This document shows positions 1-6,525 of a stretch of 12,836 bases of DNA, one piece after another. The stretch comes from JAJXWB01 sp047971685 (GTDB taxonomy: Bacteria; Pseudomonadota; Alphaproteobacteria; Rhizobiales; Beijerinckiaceae). The notes beneath the pieces are model-generated. The model was given only the letters and a program-made list of their open reading frames with translations, had not been told where the DNA came from and ran no database searches. Where the stretch lies: contig JBKDZW010000060.1 of NCBI GenBank assembly GCA_047971685.1, positions 1 to 12,836 on the forward strand, read 5' to 3'. Both the position numbers and the translations under genes were made by a program. Position 1 is the stretch's first letter. The number at the start of each line of letters is the position of its first letter.

Positions 1-77
1 AACCAGCAGACGAGCGGAAACGCCGCCAGAAAATCCCATGCCTTGGCTTTGATTTTGATCTTGGCGGGGAGCGTCAT
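1..77 (-). CDS. N terminus of a probable membrane protein, cut by the window edge
   Basis: A minus-strand ATG at 77-75 opens a frame that runs off the left edge after about 25 residues. The peptide begins MTLPAKIKIKAKAWDF and continues into a hydrophobic stretch (LAAFPLVCW), so it has a basic N terminus followed by the start of a membrane segment. An AAGAG purine stretch lies a few bases upstream, and the start is 16 bp after the stop of the FkbM gene, so it is probably the next gene of the same operon. The pattern recalls small integral membrane methyltransferases of the isoprenylcysteine carboxyl methyltransferase type, but 25 residues cannot establish this. I call only a probable membrane protein. 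Confidence 0.5.
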   Translation of the reverse strand, partial: MTLPAKIKIKAKAWDFLAAFPLVCW

Positions 78-93
78 GACGTCTCTTGCGGCA

Positions 94-1230
94 TTAATCC
101 GAGCCAGTCCAGGCGTAGAGCACCGTGTCGAAGGCGTGATGCCCGTGCTGGCGCAGCCGCAGGCGCGCATTCGGCAGTTTTTTTCGCAGCCACAGCGGTA
201 TCGTCCAAAGATGGTCCGGCCGATGGTAGACGCTCAGCGCGAACATGTTTCCTTCCGACAGAAACCGCTCCATGCCGCGCAAGGCCGCAGGCTCGGCGCC
301 TTCGATGTCGAGTTTCACATAGGCGGGTTGCGAACGTTTCACCACATCGTCGAGGCGCGCAACCGCGATTGTCGCCCCCTTGAAACCGGGGCCAGGATTG
401 TCCACGACATGCGAGGCTTCTCCCCCGTCGCTGGCAAAACCGACGAGGCCGTTGCGGTCGGACAGGCCAAACGGGAAAAGCGAGTAAGCGCCGATTTCGT
501 CCGCGCGCCGCGCAGCGGTCGCCCGCAACGCCTCCAGATTTGCGCTATCGGGCTCGAAGGCGATCCAGTCGGCGATCTTCACGCCGGCGCGTAAAAGATC
601 TTCCAGCGTGTCGCCATTATAGGCGCCGCCGTCGACGAATGTGAGCGGCGCAGCGCGCAAGGGCAGGAAATCCGGGACATACATGCCGGCCTTGTCCACG
701 CGGGGATGCCGGCGCGGGTCGTTATGGAGGCGATAGGCGAGCAGGTCGCGCATGAGCGCGCGGCTTTCCTCGTCGTCGAGCGCCTCGAATGCCTGGCGGA
801 TGAGGCCGGCCTCGCCCAGCGTGCGCTCCGGATTGTCGAACCAGTAATTGCAAACGGAAAATGCGGGCGAGCGGTAGAGATCGCTGGCGAAGAGCAGGCC
901 GGCGAACGGACGGGTCGCCGCCCAATCGACGATGTCGCGGGAAGAAAAATAATGATTGAGAAGGCCGTGCAGATAGAAGGCGCCTTCGCAATCGGCGTCG
1001 GCAAGCCGTTCGGGGTGAATGCAGGGGCGCCCGTCGACCTGCATCGCGCCTTCGCTCTTGCGGTCGATGAATCCGAGCAGCGGCAGGCCCGCGCCTGCGA
1101 GCGCGCGGCCGAGCGAACGGCCGAAGCCGCCTGCGCCATAAATCCAGACGCCCCGCCCGACATCGAGCGGCGAGCGGTCGAGCGCGGCAAAACAGGCGCC
1201 GATTTCCTCGAAACGGGTGTGTTGCGTCAT
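94..1230 (-). CDS. FkbM-family SAM methyltransferase with N-terminal Rossmann-like module
   Basis: The 378-residue protein has two parts. Residues about 27-115 form a Rossmann-like module with a glycine-rich loop (IYGAGGFGRSLG, 30-41) and FIDRK at 54-58, as in sugar-modifying proteins that bind a nucleotide or CoA. Residues about 195-375 form an FkbM methyltransferase domain: motif I FVDGGAYNGD (198-207), an acidic AFEPD (224-228) expected to bind the SAM ribose, and VKLDIEGAE (305-313), the FkbM hallmark. FkbM enzymes O-methylate sugars or polyketides. Here the glycan neighbours suggest a sugar hydroxyl as acceptor, which is inference. The gene lies 48 bp after the GT2 gene and 16 bp before the next start, so it is probably co-transcribed with both. 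The ATG at 1230 has only a weak ribosome binding site (GGTCAGG). Confidence 0.88.
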   Translation of the reverse strand: MTQHTRFEEIGACFAALDRSPLDVGRGVWIYGAGGFGRSLGRALAGAGLPLLGFIDRKSEGAMQVDGRPCIHPERLADADCEGAFYLHGLLNHYFSSRDIVDWAATRPFAGLLFASDLYRSPAFSVCNYWFDNPERTLGEAGLIRQAFEALDDEESRALMRDLLAYRLHNDPRRHPRVDKAGMYVPDFLPLRAAPLTFVDGGAYNGDTLEDLLRAGVKIADWIAFEPDSANLEALRATAARRADEIGAYSLFPFGLSDRNGLVGFASDGGEASHVVDNPGPGFKGATIAVARLDDVVKRSQPAYVKLDIEGAEPAALRGMERFLSEGNMFALSVYHRPDHLWTIPLWLRKKLPNARLRLRQHGHHAFDTVLYAWTGSD

Positions 1231-1260
1231 GCCTGACCGATACGAATTGCCTGACCGATA
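1231..1260. repeat. 12-bp direct repeat between the GT2 and FkbM genes
   Basis: The 12-mer gcctgaccgata occurs at 1231-1242 and again at 1249-1260, separated by 6 bp. It fills most of the 48-bp gap between the GT2 stop and the FkbM start. On the minus strand both copies carry GGTCAGG, and the copy next to the ATG may serve as a weak ribosome binding site. The second copy may be a simple slippage duplication. Confidence 0.6.
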
Positions 1261-1278
1261 AAATTGCGAGCGGAAGAA

Positions 1279-2211
1279 TCAGAAGTTGATCCTCTCCTTC
1301 TCGATCACCAGCGGAAAATTGCGGGAATAATTGAGCAGGAGGCCAATATATTCGCCCACCACGCCGAGCGCGAAAAGCTGCACCGACGAGAGGAAGAAAA
1401 TGGCGATCAGCACCGGGGCGACGCCGACCGGCAGGCTGTACCAGAACAGCAGTTTGACGATCAGATAGGCCAGGCCGGCAAGGAAAGAGGCGAGCGATAC
1501 GAAAAAGCCGAAAAACGTCATCATCCGCAACGGCGCCCGCGAGGATGACGACAATCCGATCAAGGCATAGTCGATCAGCGAGGTAAGATTATAGCTCGAT
1601 TTTCCGTGCTTGCGCTGCGGCTGCTCGTATTCGATGAAAGCGCGCTCGAACCCGACTTCCATGATGAGGCCGCGGAAATAGGGCTCCGGCTCGTTGAGGC
1701 CGCGCAGCGTCTCGATGATTTTCTGATCGTACAGGCCATAGCCCATGAAATGGGGGATTTGCTCGATCTTCGAGAAACGGCGCATGATCTTGTAAAAAAC
1801 CGATCTGGAGAGGCGCAGCCAGGCGGTTTCCTGCATCGGCTTTTTGACGGCGATGACGCAGCGTGCGCCTTCCTTCCAAAGCCTGTACATTTTTACAATC
1901 AGCGACGGCGGCGTCTGAAGATCGGCCATGACCGGGATCACCGCATCTCCGTGCGCTTGCAGGATCGCATGAAACGACGAGCGCGCAGCGCCGAAATTGC
2001 GCGAATTGAGGATGACTTTCACGCGTCGATCGCGCCCTGCGAGCATACGGAGAATGTCCGCCGTGCGATCGAGCGAGCAATTGTCGATGAATATATGTTC
2101 GTAATCGACATCGGGAAGTTCGCGCGCCATCAGATCGCGGACCGCTGCATGGCAATCGGCGATTCCCACCTCCTCATTGTAGCAGGGCGTAACGATGCTG
2201 AGAGTAGGCAT
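1279..2211 (-). CDS. GT2 membrane-anchored glycosyltransferase (DPM1/GtrB-like)
   Basis: The 310-residue protein has a GT-A catalytic domain at about 1-215 and two C-terminal membrane segments (about 231-257 and 262-293). This is the layout of bacterial GtrB/ArnC/dolichyl-phosphate-mannose-synthase-like enzymes, which move a sugar from a nucleotide donor to polyprenyl phosphate at the inner membrane. Seen motifs are IVTPCYNEE (6-14), IDNCSLDRT (42-50, where the family usually has DDGSxDxT), MADLQTPP (95-102, the DxD-like metal and donor site) and RKHGKSSYN (200-208, the usual R-x-x-G-x-S-K/S-Y signature). The substitution of the second Asp and the Gly in the first acidic motif may affect donor choice. 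A GGAG ribosome binding site sits 6 nt before the ATG at 2211. It is the first gene of the left-hand minus-strand run. Donor and acceptor cannot be named. Confidence 0.9.
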   Translation of the reverse strand: MPTLSIVTPCYNEEVGIADCHAAVRDLMARELPDVDYEHIFIDNCSLDRTADILRMLAGRDRRVKVILNSRNFGAARSSFHAILQAHGDAVIPVMADLQTPPSLIVKMYRLWKEGARCVIAVKKPMQETAWLRLSRSVFYKIMRRFSKIEQIPHFMGYGLYDQKIIETLRGLNEPEPYFRGLIMEVGFERAFIEYEQPQRKHGKSSYNLTSLIDYALIGLSSSSRAPLRMMTFFGFFVSLASFLAGLAYLIVKLLFWYSLPVGVAPVLIAIFFLSSVQLFALGVVGEYIGLLLNYSRNFPLVIEKERINF

Positions 2212-2243
2212 TTACGGCTCCGGAGGGGCGGACCAAGAAATAA

Positions 2244-2273
2244 ATAACGAATGGCCGTTAACAATTTTCTCAA
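2244..2273 (-). promoter_or_regulatory. Candidate promoter and inverted repeat upstream of the GT2 gene
   Basis: The 121-bp divergent gap between the GT2 gene and the methyltransferase is AT-richer than its surroundings. On the minus strand TTGAGA (2273-2268) lies 18 bp before CGTTAT (2249-2244), a loose match to sigma-70 -35 and -10 hexamers. A 5-bp inverted repeat, TAACG-6 nt-CGTTA (2245-2260), overlaps the putative -10 region and could be an operator. This is pattern matching only; the hexamers are weak. Confidence 0.25.
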
Positions 2274-2332
2274 TTCAGCGCGTGATCCACGACGACGCAT
2301 GGTCAATTACAGCGCGAAATCTGGGTGTTCGG

Positions 2333-3193
2333 ATGAAACTAGCAAAAAGTTGCGTTGCCTGTGACAGCAAAAAACTCGACACGCGCCCGGCGGTGCTCAT
2401 GCCCTTTGTCGCATACCGCGCGTTTGGCTGGACGCCCGTGGAAATTACTGCGGAATGGGGATTGCGCGATCTCAAGCCCGGCATGGGTTACAATGTTTGC
2501 GCATCTGTGCTGTGTCGCGATTGCGGGATGCTCTTTCTCGATATGCGCTTTGACGACGAGGAGATGGGCGGCCTTTACAGCGACTATCGCGGCGAGGCCT
2601 ATACGGCGGCGCGCGACAGATTCGAGCCGGGCTATGCCGCGCGTAATGCCTTATTGCTCGACGGCAGCAAATATGTGGCCAGGATAGAGGCGTTCCTGCG
2701 GCCGCACCTTGCGGTCGAAAAGCCGCGCATCCTGGACTGGGGCGGCGACACCGGCGTCAATACGCCGTTCCGGACGCAGGCGGCTTGTCACGATATTTAC
2801 GACATATCGAGCCGGCCACCGCTTTCCGGCGCACGAATGGTGGCGCACGGTCAGGCCAAATCCCGCAGCTACGATCTCGTCGTTTTCGCCAATGTTCTGG
2901 AGCATGTGCCGAAGCCGCGAGAAGCGCTGAGCGAACTCGCAGACGCGATGAACGCCGATACATTGCTCTACGTCGAGGTTCCGCACGAAGACGCGATTCG
3001 TCTGATCGCTGCCCCCGATATGCGTCTCAAGTCCAAGCGTCACTGGCATGAGCACATCAATTTCTTCACGCAGAAAGCGCTTGAGATCGCTTTCCGCGAT
3101 GCCGGACTGACGATCCGCCAGATCGTCTCGCATCCGGTCACGGCCGGCGGCAAGGACAGTTTTGTGTTTTCGATCGCCGCGCGTCGCGCCTGA
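2333..3193 (+). CDS. Class I SAM methyltransferase with N-terminal Cys4 metal site
   Basis: The 286-residue product begins with two CxxC pairs (C7/C10 and C61/C64) that probably hold a zinc ion, followed by a class I methyltransferase fold. Motif I is ILDWGGDTG (133-141), the post-motif acidic residue probably lies in IYDIS (155-159), motif IV/V is VVFANVLEHVPKPREAL (183-199), and HWHEHINFF is at 237-245. Such N-terminal cysteine sites occur in sugar C-methyltransferases and other small-molecule methyltransferases, so a sugar substrate is plausible but unproven. I chose the ATG at 2333 because the open frame upstream (from 2195) runs through the start of the divergent GT2 gene and lacks family resemblance, whereas this start places the first CxxC at residue 7. 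The gene is on the strand opposite to the rest of the glycan cluster and converges on the epimerase-HAD gene with 3 bp between the stops. Confidence 0.85.
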   Translation: MKLAKSCVACDSKKLDTRPAVLMPFVAYRAFGWTPVEITAEWGLRDLKPGMGYNVCASVLCRDCGMLFLDMRFDDEEMGGLYSDYRGEAYTAARDRFEPGYAARNALLLDGSKYVARIEAFLRPHLAVEKPRILDWGGDTGVNTPFRTQAACHDIYDISSRPPLSGARMVAHGQAKSRSYDLVVFANVLEHVPKPREALSELADAMNADTLLYVEVPHEDAIRLIAAPDMRLKSKRHWHEHINFFTQKALEIAFRDAGLTIRQIVSHPVTAGGKDSFVFSIAARRA

Positions 3194-3196
3194 TTT

Positions 3197-4603
3197 TCAA
3201 GTGTTTTGCGAAAGCGCGTGGAGCGCGCCAATCGGCAGCAGGCGGTCGTCGATGTAATAATCGGCGGCGGGCTTGCCGAAATGCAGTTCATGGTAATCGA
3301 GACCCCAGCGCGCAAATTGCGCTTGCGTCGTTTCGCGCCAGTCCATGCCTGTCGCCGAGCCGCGCGCGGTGAACATGACGATGCGATGGCCTTGCGCGAA
3401 CAGACGGTTGATCGCCTCGATCTGGGCATGCAGAGGTTCGGCGAGATTGTAATCGTTGCCTGGAGAAAGGCTCGCCACCACGCCATCGACGTCGATGACG
3501 AAGGTAAGCGTCTTGCCGCCATGTTCATTGCGCGGCGCCTGCGTTACCCCGTGTTTTCCGCGAGAAACCTGCGTCTCGGCAAACCGCATCGTCGCCTCGA
3601 TCGCTGCATCGAGCGGCGTCCATGCATCGAGGCCGAGATTGCGCGCAGCCTCGATGGAGGGAATGTAGCGTGCGCGCGGCGCGCCGGGCGCAGCTTTTCC
3701 CCTTATCTCGACGCCGGTGTTCTGCGGCGCGAGATCGGCGACGCGCCGTGCCAGATCGGCTATGCTTATCGCGGCGTCCGATCCGACATTATACGCCCTG
3801 TTCGCCTCCCCCCTGGCCAGCAGGGTCACGAGCCATGCCGCGAGATCGCCGGCGTAGAGATAGGAGCGCAGCGGCGTTCCGTCGCCCGAGACGACGATGT
3901 CGCGGCCGGCAAGCGCATCGCGGATGAAATTGCCGACAGCGAAATGCCCGTCCAGCGGCAGGCCGGGGCCGGCAAAGGCGAAGGCGCGCGCGATGACCGG
4001 CGCAAACTTTCCCTGGGCGGCCGCGCAAACGCACATCTGTTCGGCCAGACGTTTGGCCTGGCCGTAGGCCGAGCGCGGATCGAGGGGATCGGGCGCGCCG
4101 GTCCAGGTCTCCGGGATGTGCGCGAGATCGGCGGGCTGGGCGCCATAGATTGCGCCGGAGCTGACATAGAGCAGACGCAGCGCGCCGGCCGATGCGGCAA
4201 ATTCGAGCACGCGGCGCGTGCCGCCGACGATCGTATCGATCAGCGTTGCGGGGTCGCGATCGGCGGCGACGCTCGTATCGGCGGCGGCGTGAACGATATG
4301 CGTGAAACGTCCTTTCGGAAACTCGAAATAACGCACGTCGCCCTGCACCAGGGCGACGCTCTCATGGTTGGCGAGTTCCGGCAGATCGCGTTGCGCGCGC
4401 TCCACGCTGCGGGTGAGAACCGTCGCGCGGACGCCGTATTGGGCGTGCGCATACGCAACGAGCGCCAGTAGCCAGCGCCCGAAAAATCCCGTGCCGCCCG
4501 TGATGAAAATATGCGCGTCGCGCAGGCGCTCGAACGCAGGCCCGCATCGCGAAAGCGCGAGGTCGAGATCGCGTCGCGCACAACCGTCGTAACGGGAATT
4601 CAT
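3197..4603 (-). CDS. NAD-dependent epimerase/dehydratase fused to a HAD-like phosphatase domain
   Basis: The 468-residue protein joins two enzymes. Residues about 28-343 are an extended short-chain dehydrogenase/reductase: the NAD(P) loop is TGGTGFFG (35-42), the Ser is in VSSGAIYG (147-154), the catalytic pair is Y180-x3-K184 (SAYGQAK), and RSYLYAGDLA (246-255) is the usual substrate-binding motif. A polar linker (about 345-364) leads to a compact HAD domain (about 365-455) with DVDGVV (371-376, nucleophile D371 and acid D373), FTARG (411-415), K444 and the acidic pair in YIDD (450-453), so all four HAD motifs look intact. Similar small HAD proteins are encoded in capsule loci. The SDR part probably reduces or epimerises an NDP-sugar, and the HAD part may remove a phosphate from a sugar intermediate. 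The start codon overlaps the upstream stop by ATGA, which implies translational coupling with the ThDP enzyme. Confidence 0.87.
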   Translation of the reverse strand: MNSRYDGCARRDLDLALSRCGPAFERLRDAHIFITGGTGFFGRWLLALVAYAHAQYGVRATVLTRSVERAQRDLPELANHESVALVQGDVRYFEFPKGRFTHIVHAAADTSVAADRDPATLIDTIVGGTRRVLEFAASAGALRLLYVSSGAIYGAQPADLAHIPETWTGAPDPLDPRSAYGQAKRLAEQMCVCAAAQGKFAPVIARAFAFAGPGLPLDGHFAVGNFIRDALAGRDIVVSGDGTPLRSYLYAGDLAAWLVTLLARGEANRAYNVGSDAAISIADLARRVADLAPQNTGVEIRGKAAPGAPRARYIPSIEAARNLGLDAWTPLDAAIEATMRFAETQVSRGKHGVTQAPRNEHGGKTLTFVIDVDGVVASLSPGNDYNLAEPLHAQIEAINRLFAQGHRIVMFTARGSATGMDWRETTQAQFARWGLDYHELHFGKPAADYYIDDRLLPIGALHALSQNT

Positions 4604-6510
4604 GCCGGCTGTTTGGCGTGCGCGCGCGTGCGCTTCTTCTTTTGCGCAAGATGGTCGGGCGCAAGAAGCGAAGCCGGATCGAGCGGCACAAGCATGTTGG
4701 CGCAGAATTCTTCGCGCGGGAGCAGGGGCGACATGTCTTCCAGCGGCATGGAGACGATAGAGCCGTCGGCCTGCGGCAACGCCGCCGATTTCGGAAAGAG
4801 CGCCTCGTCGGGAATGACCGTCACGTCGATCAGGAGAGGGCCTTCGCGCGAAAGCGCGGTCTGGATGCCGCTGTGCAGGTCGGCTGCGTCTTCGATGCGC
4901 ATCGCCTCCCAGCCGAAGGTGCGCGCGAGCGCGACGAGATTGGGGATCTCGAGTTTTCCCGCAGGGCCGGAGCCGACGTAACGACCGTCGAAATAATTGC
5001 GCTGCGTGTTGCGGATCGAGGCGTAGCCGTTGTTGTTGAAAACAAACAGACGCAACGGAATCTGGTGCGTGGCGATGGTCTGCATTTCCTGCAGGTTCAT
5101 CATCAGCGAGCCGTCGCTCTCTATGCCGACGAACGGGCGGCGGTCGGACGCCATATAGGCGCCGATCATCGCCGGCATGCCATAGCCCATAGCGCCAAGG
5201 CCGGACGTCAGAAATACGCGCTGACCCTCCTTGTTCTGAAAGCCGGTATAGAAAAATTCGACCGCCAGGCCAGAACTGCCGGTGACGATAAGCGAATTGG
5301 CCGGCAATTCGTCGGAGAGAGCCTGGGTCAGATGGAAATGACTGATCGGCCCCTTCTTCGGAAAGGGCGCGCCGTCGTTGATGGGATAGCGGCGCTTCCA
5401 GTCGGCGCAGCGCGCCAGCCAGTCTTTTCGCACGCGCGGCTTTGCAGCCTGCGCATACGGCAGCATGGCCGTAATGAAGTCGCGGGCGTCGGCTTCCACG
5501 CGCATGGCGAAACCGTCGACCTTGTCGAACTTGGCGAGTTCGGCGGGATCGACGTCGATCATGATCTTTGTTGCGTGACGCCCGAATTTCGCGGGGTTAT
5601 GCGCGGTCACGACATTGTCGAGCCGCGCGCCGATGGCGATCAGAAGATCTGAGTTCTGGACGGCGAAATTGGGCGCGCGCAAGGCGACGACGCCGGGCTT
5701 GCCGACGCTGAGCGGATGGTCGGCGGCGATGAGATCGGTCGCGTTCCAGGTGGTGACGACGGGGATCTGCAAGGCCTCGTAGAGTTCGCGGAAAGGCTCG
5801 GCTGCTTCTGCAAGGCGGATGCCGTGGCCTGCGAGAATGATCGGGCGCCGGGCGTCCGCGATCAGCTTCACGATCTCGGCGCAGGTTCTTTCGATGCTTT
5901 TGCCGGATTTCGTCTTTGGCTTGGCGGGCGCGCTCCCCTTGAGCCTTGCAGGCTCGAACCCCTTGAGCCTTGCGGGCGCGATGGTCGCCGCCTGCACGTC
6001 GAGCGGAATGTCGATCCAGACCGGCCCGCGCCGCCCCGAGGTCGCCAGATGAACGGCCTCCTCCAGATGGCGGCGGATGTCCATGGGATCGAGCACGGTC
6101 GCGGCGTATTTCGTGATTGGCTTGACGATCGAAACGATATCGACTTCCTGCGGGCCCATCTGGCGCACGCCGCTCCTGCCGATGAGATCGGCGCGTTTGA
6201 CCTGCCCCGATACGATCAGCAAGGGCACGGATTCGATCCATGCGCCGGCGCATGCAGTCACCGCATTCGTGCCGCCCGGCCCGGTGGTGACGAGCGCGCA
6301 GCCAAGACGGCCGTTGACGCGCGAATACGCCTCCGCCGCGATCGAGGACGCCTGTTCGTGATGGTTGGGAATATAGGCGAGGTCCGGCGTATTGCCGAAG
6401 GCGTCGCACAGATACATGGCGCCGCCGCCGGGCACGAGAAAGACGGCGCCGACGCCCTGGTCCCGCACGAATTGCGCGACGTAATCGGCGAGACGGATCG
6501 TTTTCGGCAT
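4600..6510 (-). CDS. ThDP-dependent enzyme, acetolactate-synthase fold
   Basis: The 636-residue protein has the three domains of the acetolactate synthase/pyruvate oxidase family. The PYR domain (about 5-175) carries the cofactor-activating glutamate E52 in NHHEQASSIAAEAY, and TTGPGGTN at 75-82. The central domain is about 205-350. The PP domain (about 385-570) has ESDGSLMMN (464-472) and, about 20 residues on, FNNNGY (491-496), together the GDG-x(n)-N Mg/ThDP site with Gly replaced by Ser. VPGGGAMYL (26-34) is typical of ThDP enzymes in O-antigen clusters. YerE-type relatives there add a two-carbon unit from pyruvate to a keto sugar, and a similar reaction is my inference; a plain acetolactate synthase is less likely in this context. 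A basic tail (about 620-636) ends the protein. The gene lies 15 bp after the NeuB-like gene and overlaps the next start by 4 nt. Confidence 0.87.
   Translation of the reverse strand: MPKTIRLADYVAQFVRDQGVGAVFLVPGGGAMYLCDAFGNTPDLAYIPNHHEQASSIAAEAYSRVNGRLGCALVTTGPGGTNAVTACAGAWIESVPLLIVSGQVKRADLIGRSGVRQMGPQEVDIVSIVKPITKYAATVLDPMDIRRHLEEAVHLATSGRRGPVWIDIPLDVQAATIAPARLKGFEPARLKGSAPAKPKTKSGKSIERTCAEIVKLIADARRPIILAGHGIRLAEAAEPFRELYEALQIPVVTTWNATDLIAADHPLSVGKPGVVALRAPNFAVQNSDLLIAIGARLDNVVTAHNPAKFGRHATKIMIDVDPAELAKFDKVDGFAMRVEADARDFITAMLPYAQAAKPRVRKDWLARCADWKRRYPINDGAPFPKKGPISHFHLTQALSDELPANSLIVTGSSGLAVEFFYTGFQNKEGQRVFLTSGLGAMGYGMPAMIGAYMASDRRPFVGIESDGSLMMNLQEMQTIATHQIPLRLFVFNNNGYASIRNTQRNYFDGRYVGSGPAGKLEIPNLVALARTFGWEAMRIEDAADLHSGIQTALSREGPLLIDVTVIPDEALFPKSAALPQADGSIVSMPLEDMSPLLPREEFCANMLVPLDPASLLAPDHLAQKKKRTRAHAKQPA
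5935..5982. repeat. 24-bp in-frame tandem duplication in the ThDP enzyme linker
   Basis: The 15-mer ccccttgagccttgc occurs at 5935-5949 and 5959-5973, giving a period of 24 bp. In the protein this reads as two 8-residue units (ARLKGFEP and ARLKGSAP, residues about 180-195) in the linker between the PYR and central domains. The unit keeps the reading frame, so length variation by slippage would be tolerated. Confidence 0.75.
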
Positions 6511-6525
6511 GACGTGCGTCCGCGC

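Noticed and set aside
2195..2332. Upstream extension of the methyltransferase frame
   Set aside because: It overlaps the start of the divergent GT2 gene, has no methyltransferase resemblance and would put 46 unexplained residues before the CxxC motif.
3206..4471. 421-codon plus-strand open frame opposite the epimerase-HAD gene
   Set aside because: The minus strand carries intact SDR and HAD catalytic motifs; this frame has none.
4618..5652. 344-codon plus-strand open frame opposite the ThDP gene
   Set aside because: It is an antisense shadow with no recognisable domain or ribosome binding site.
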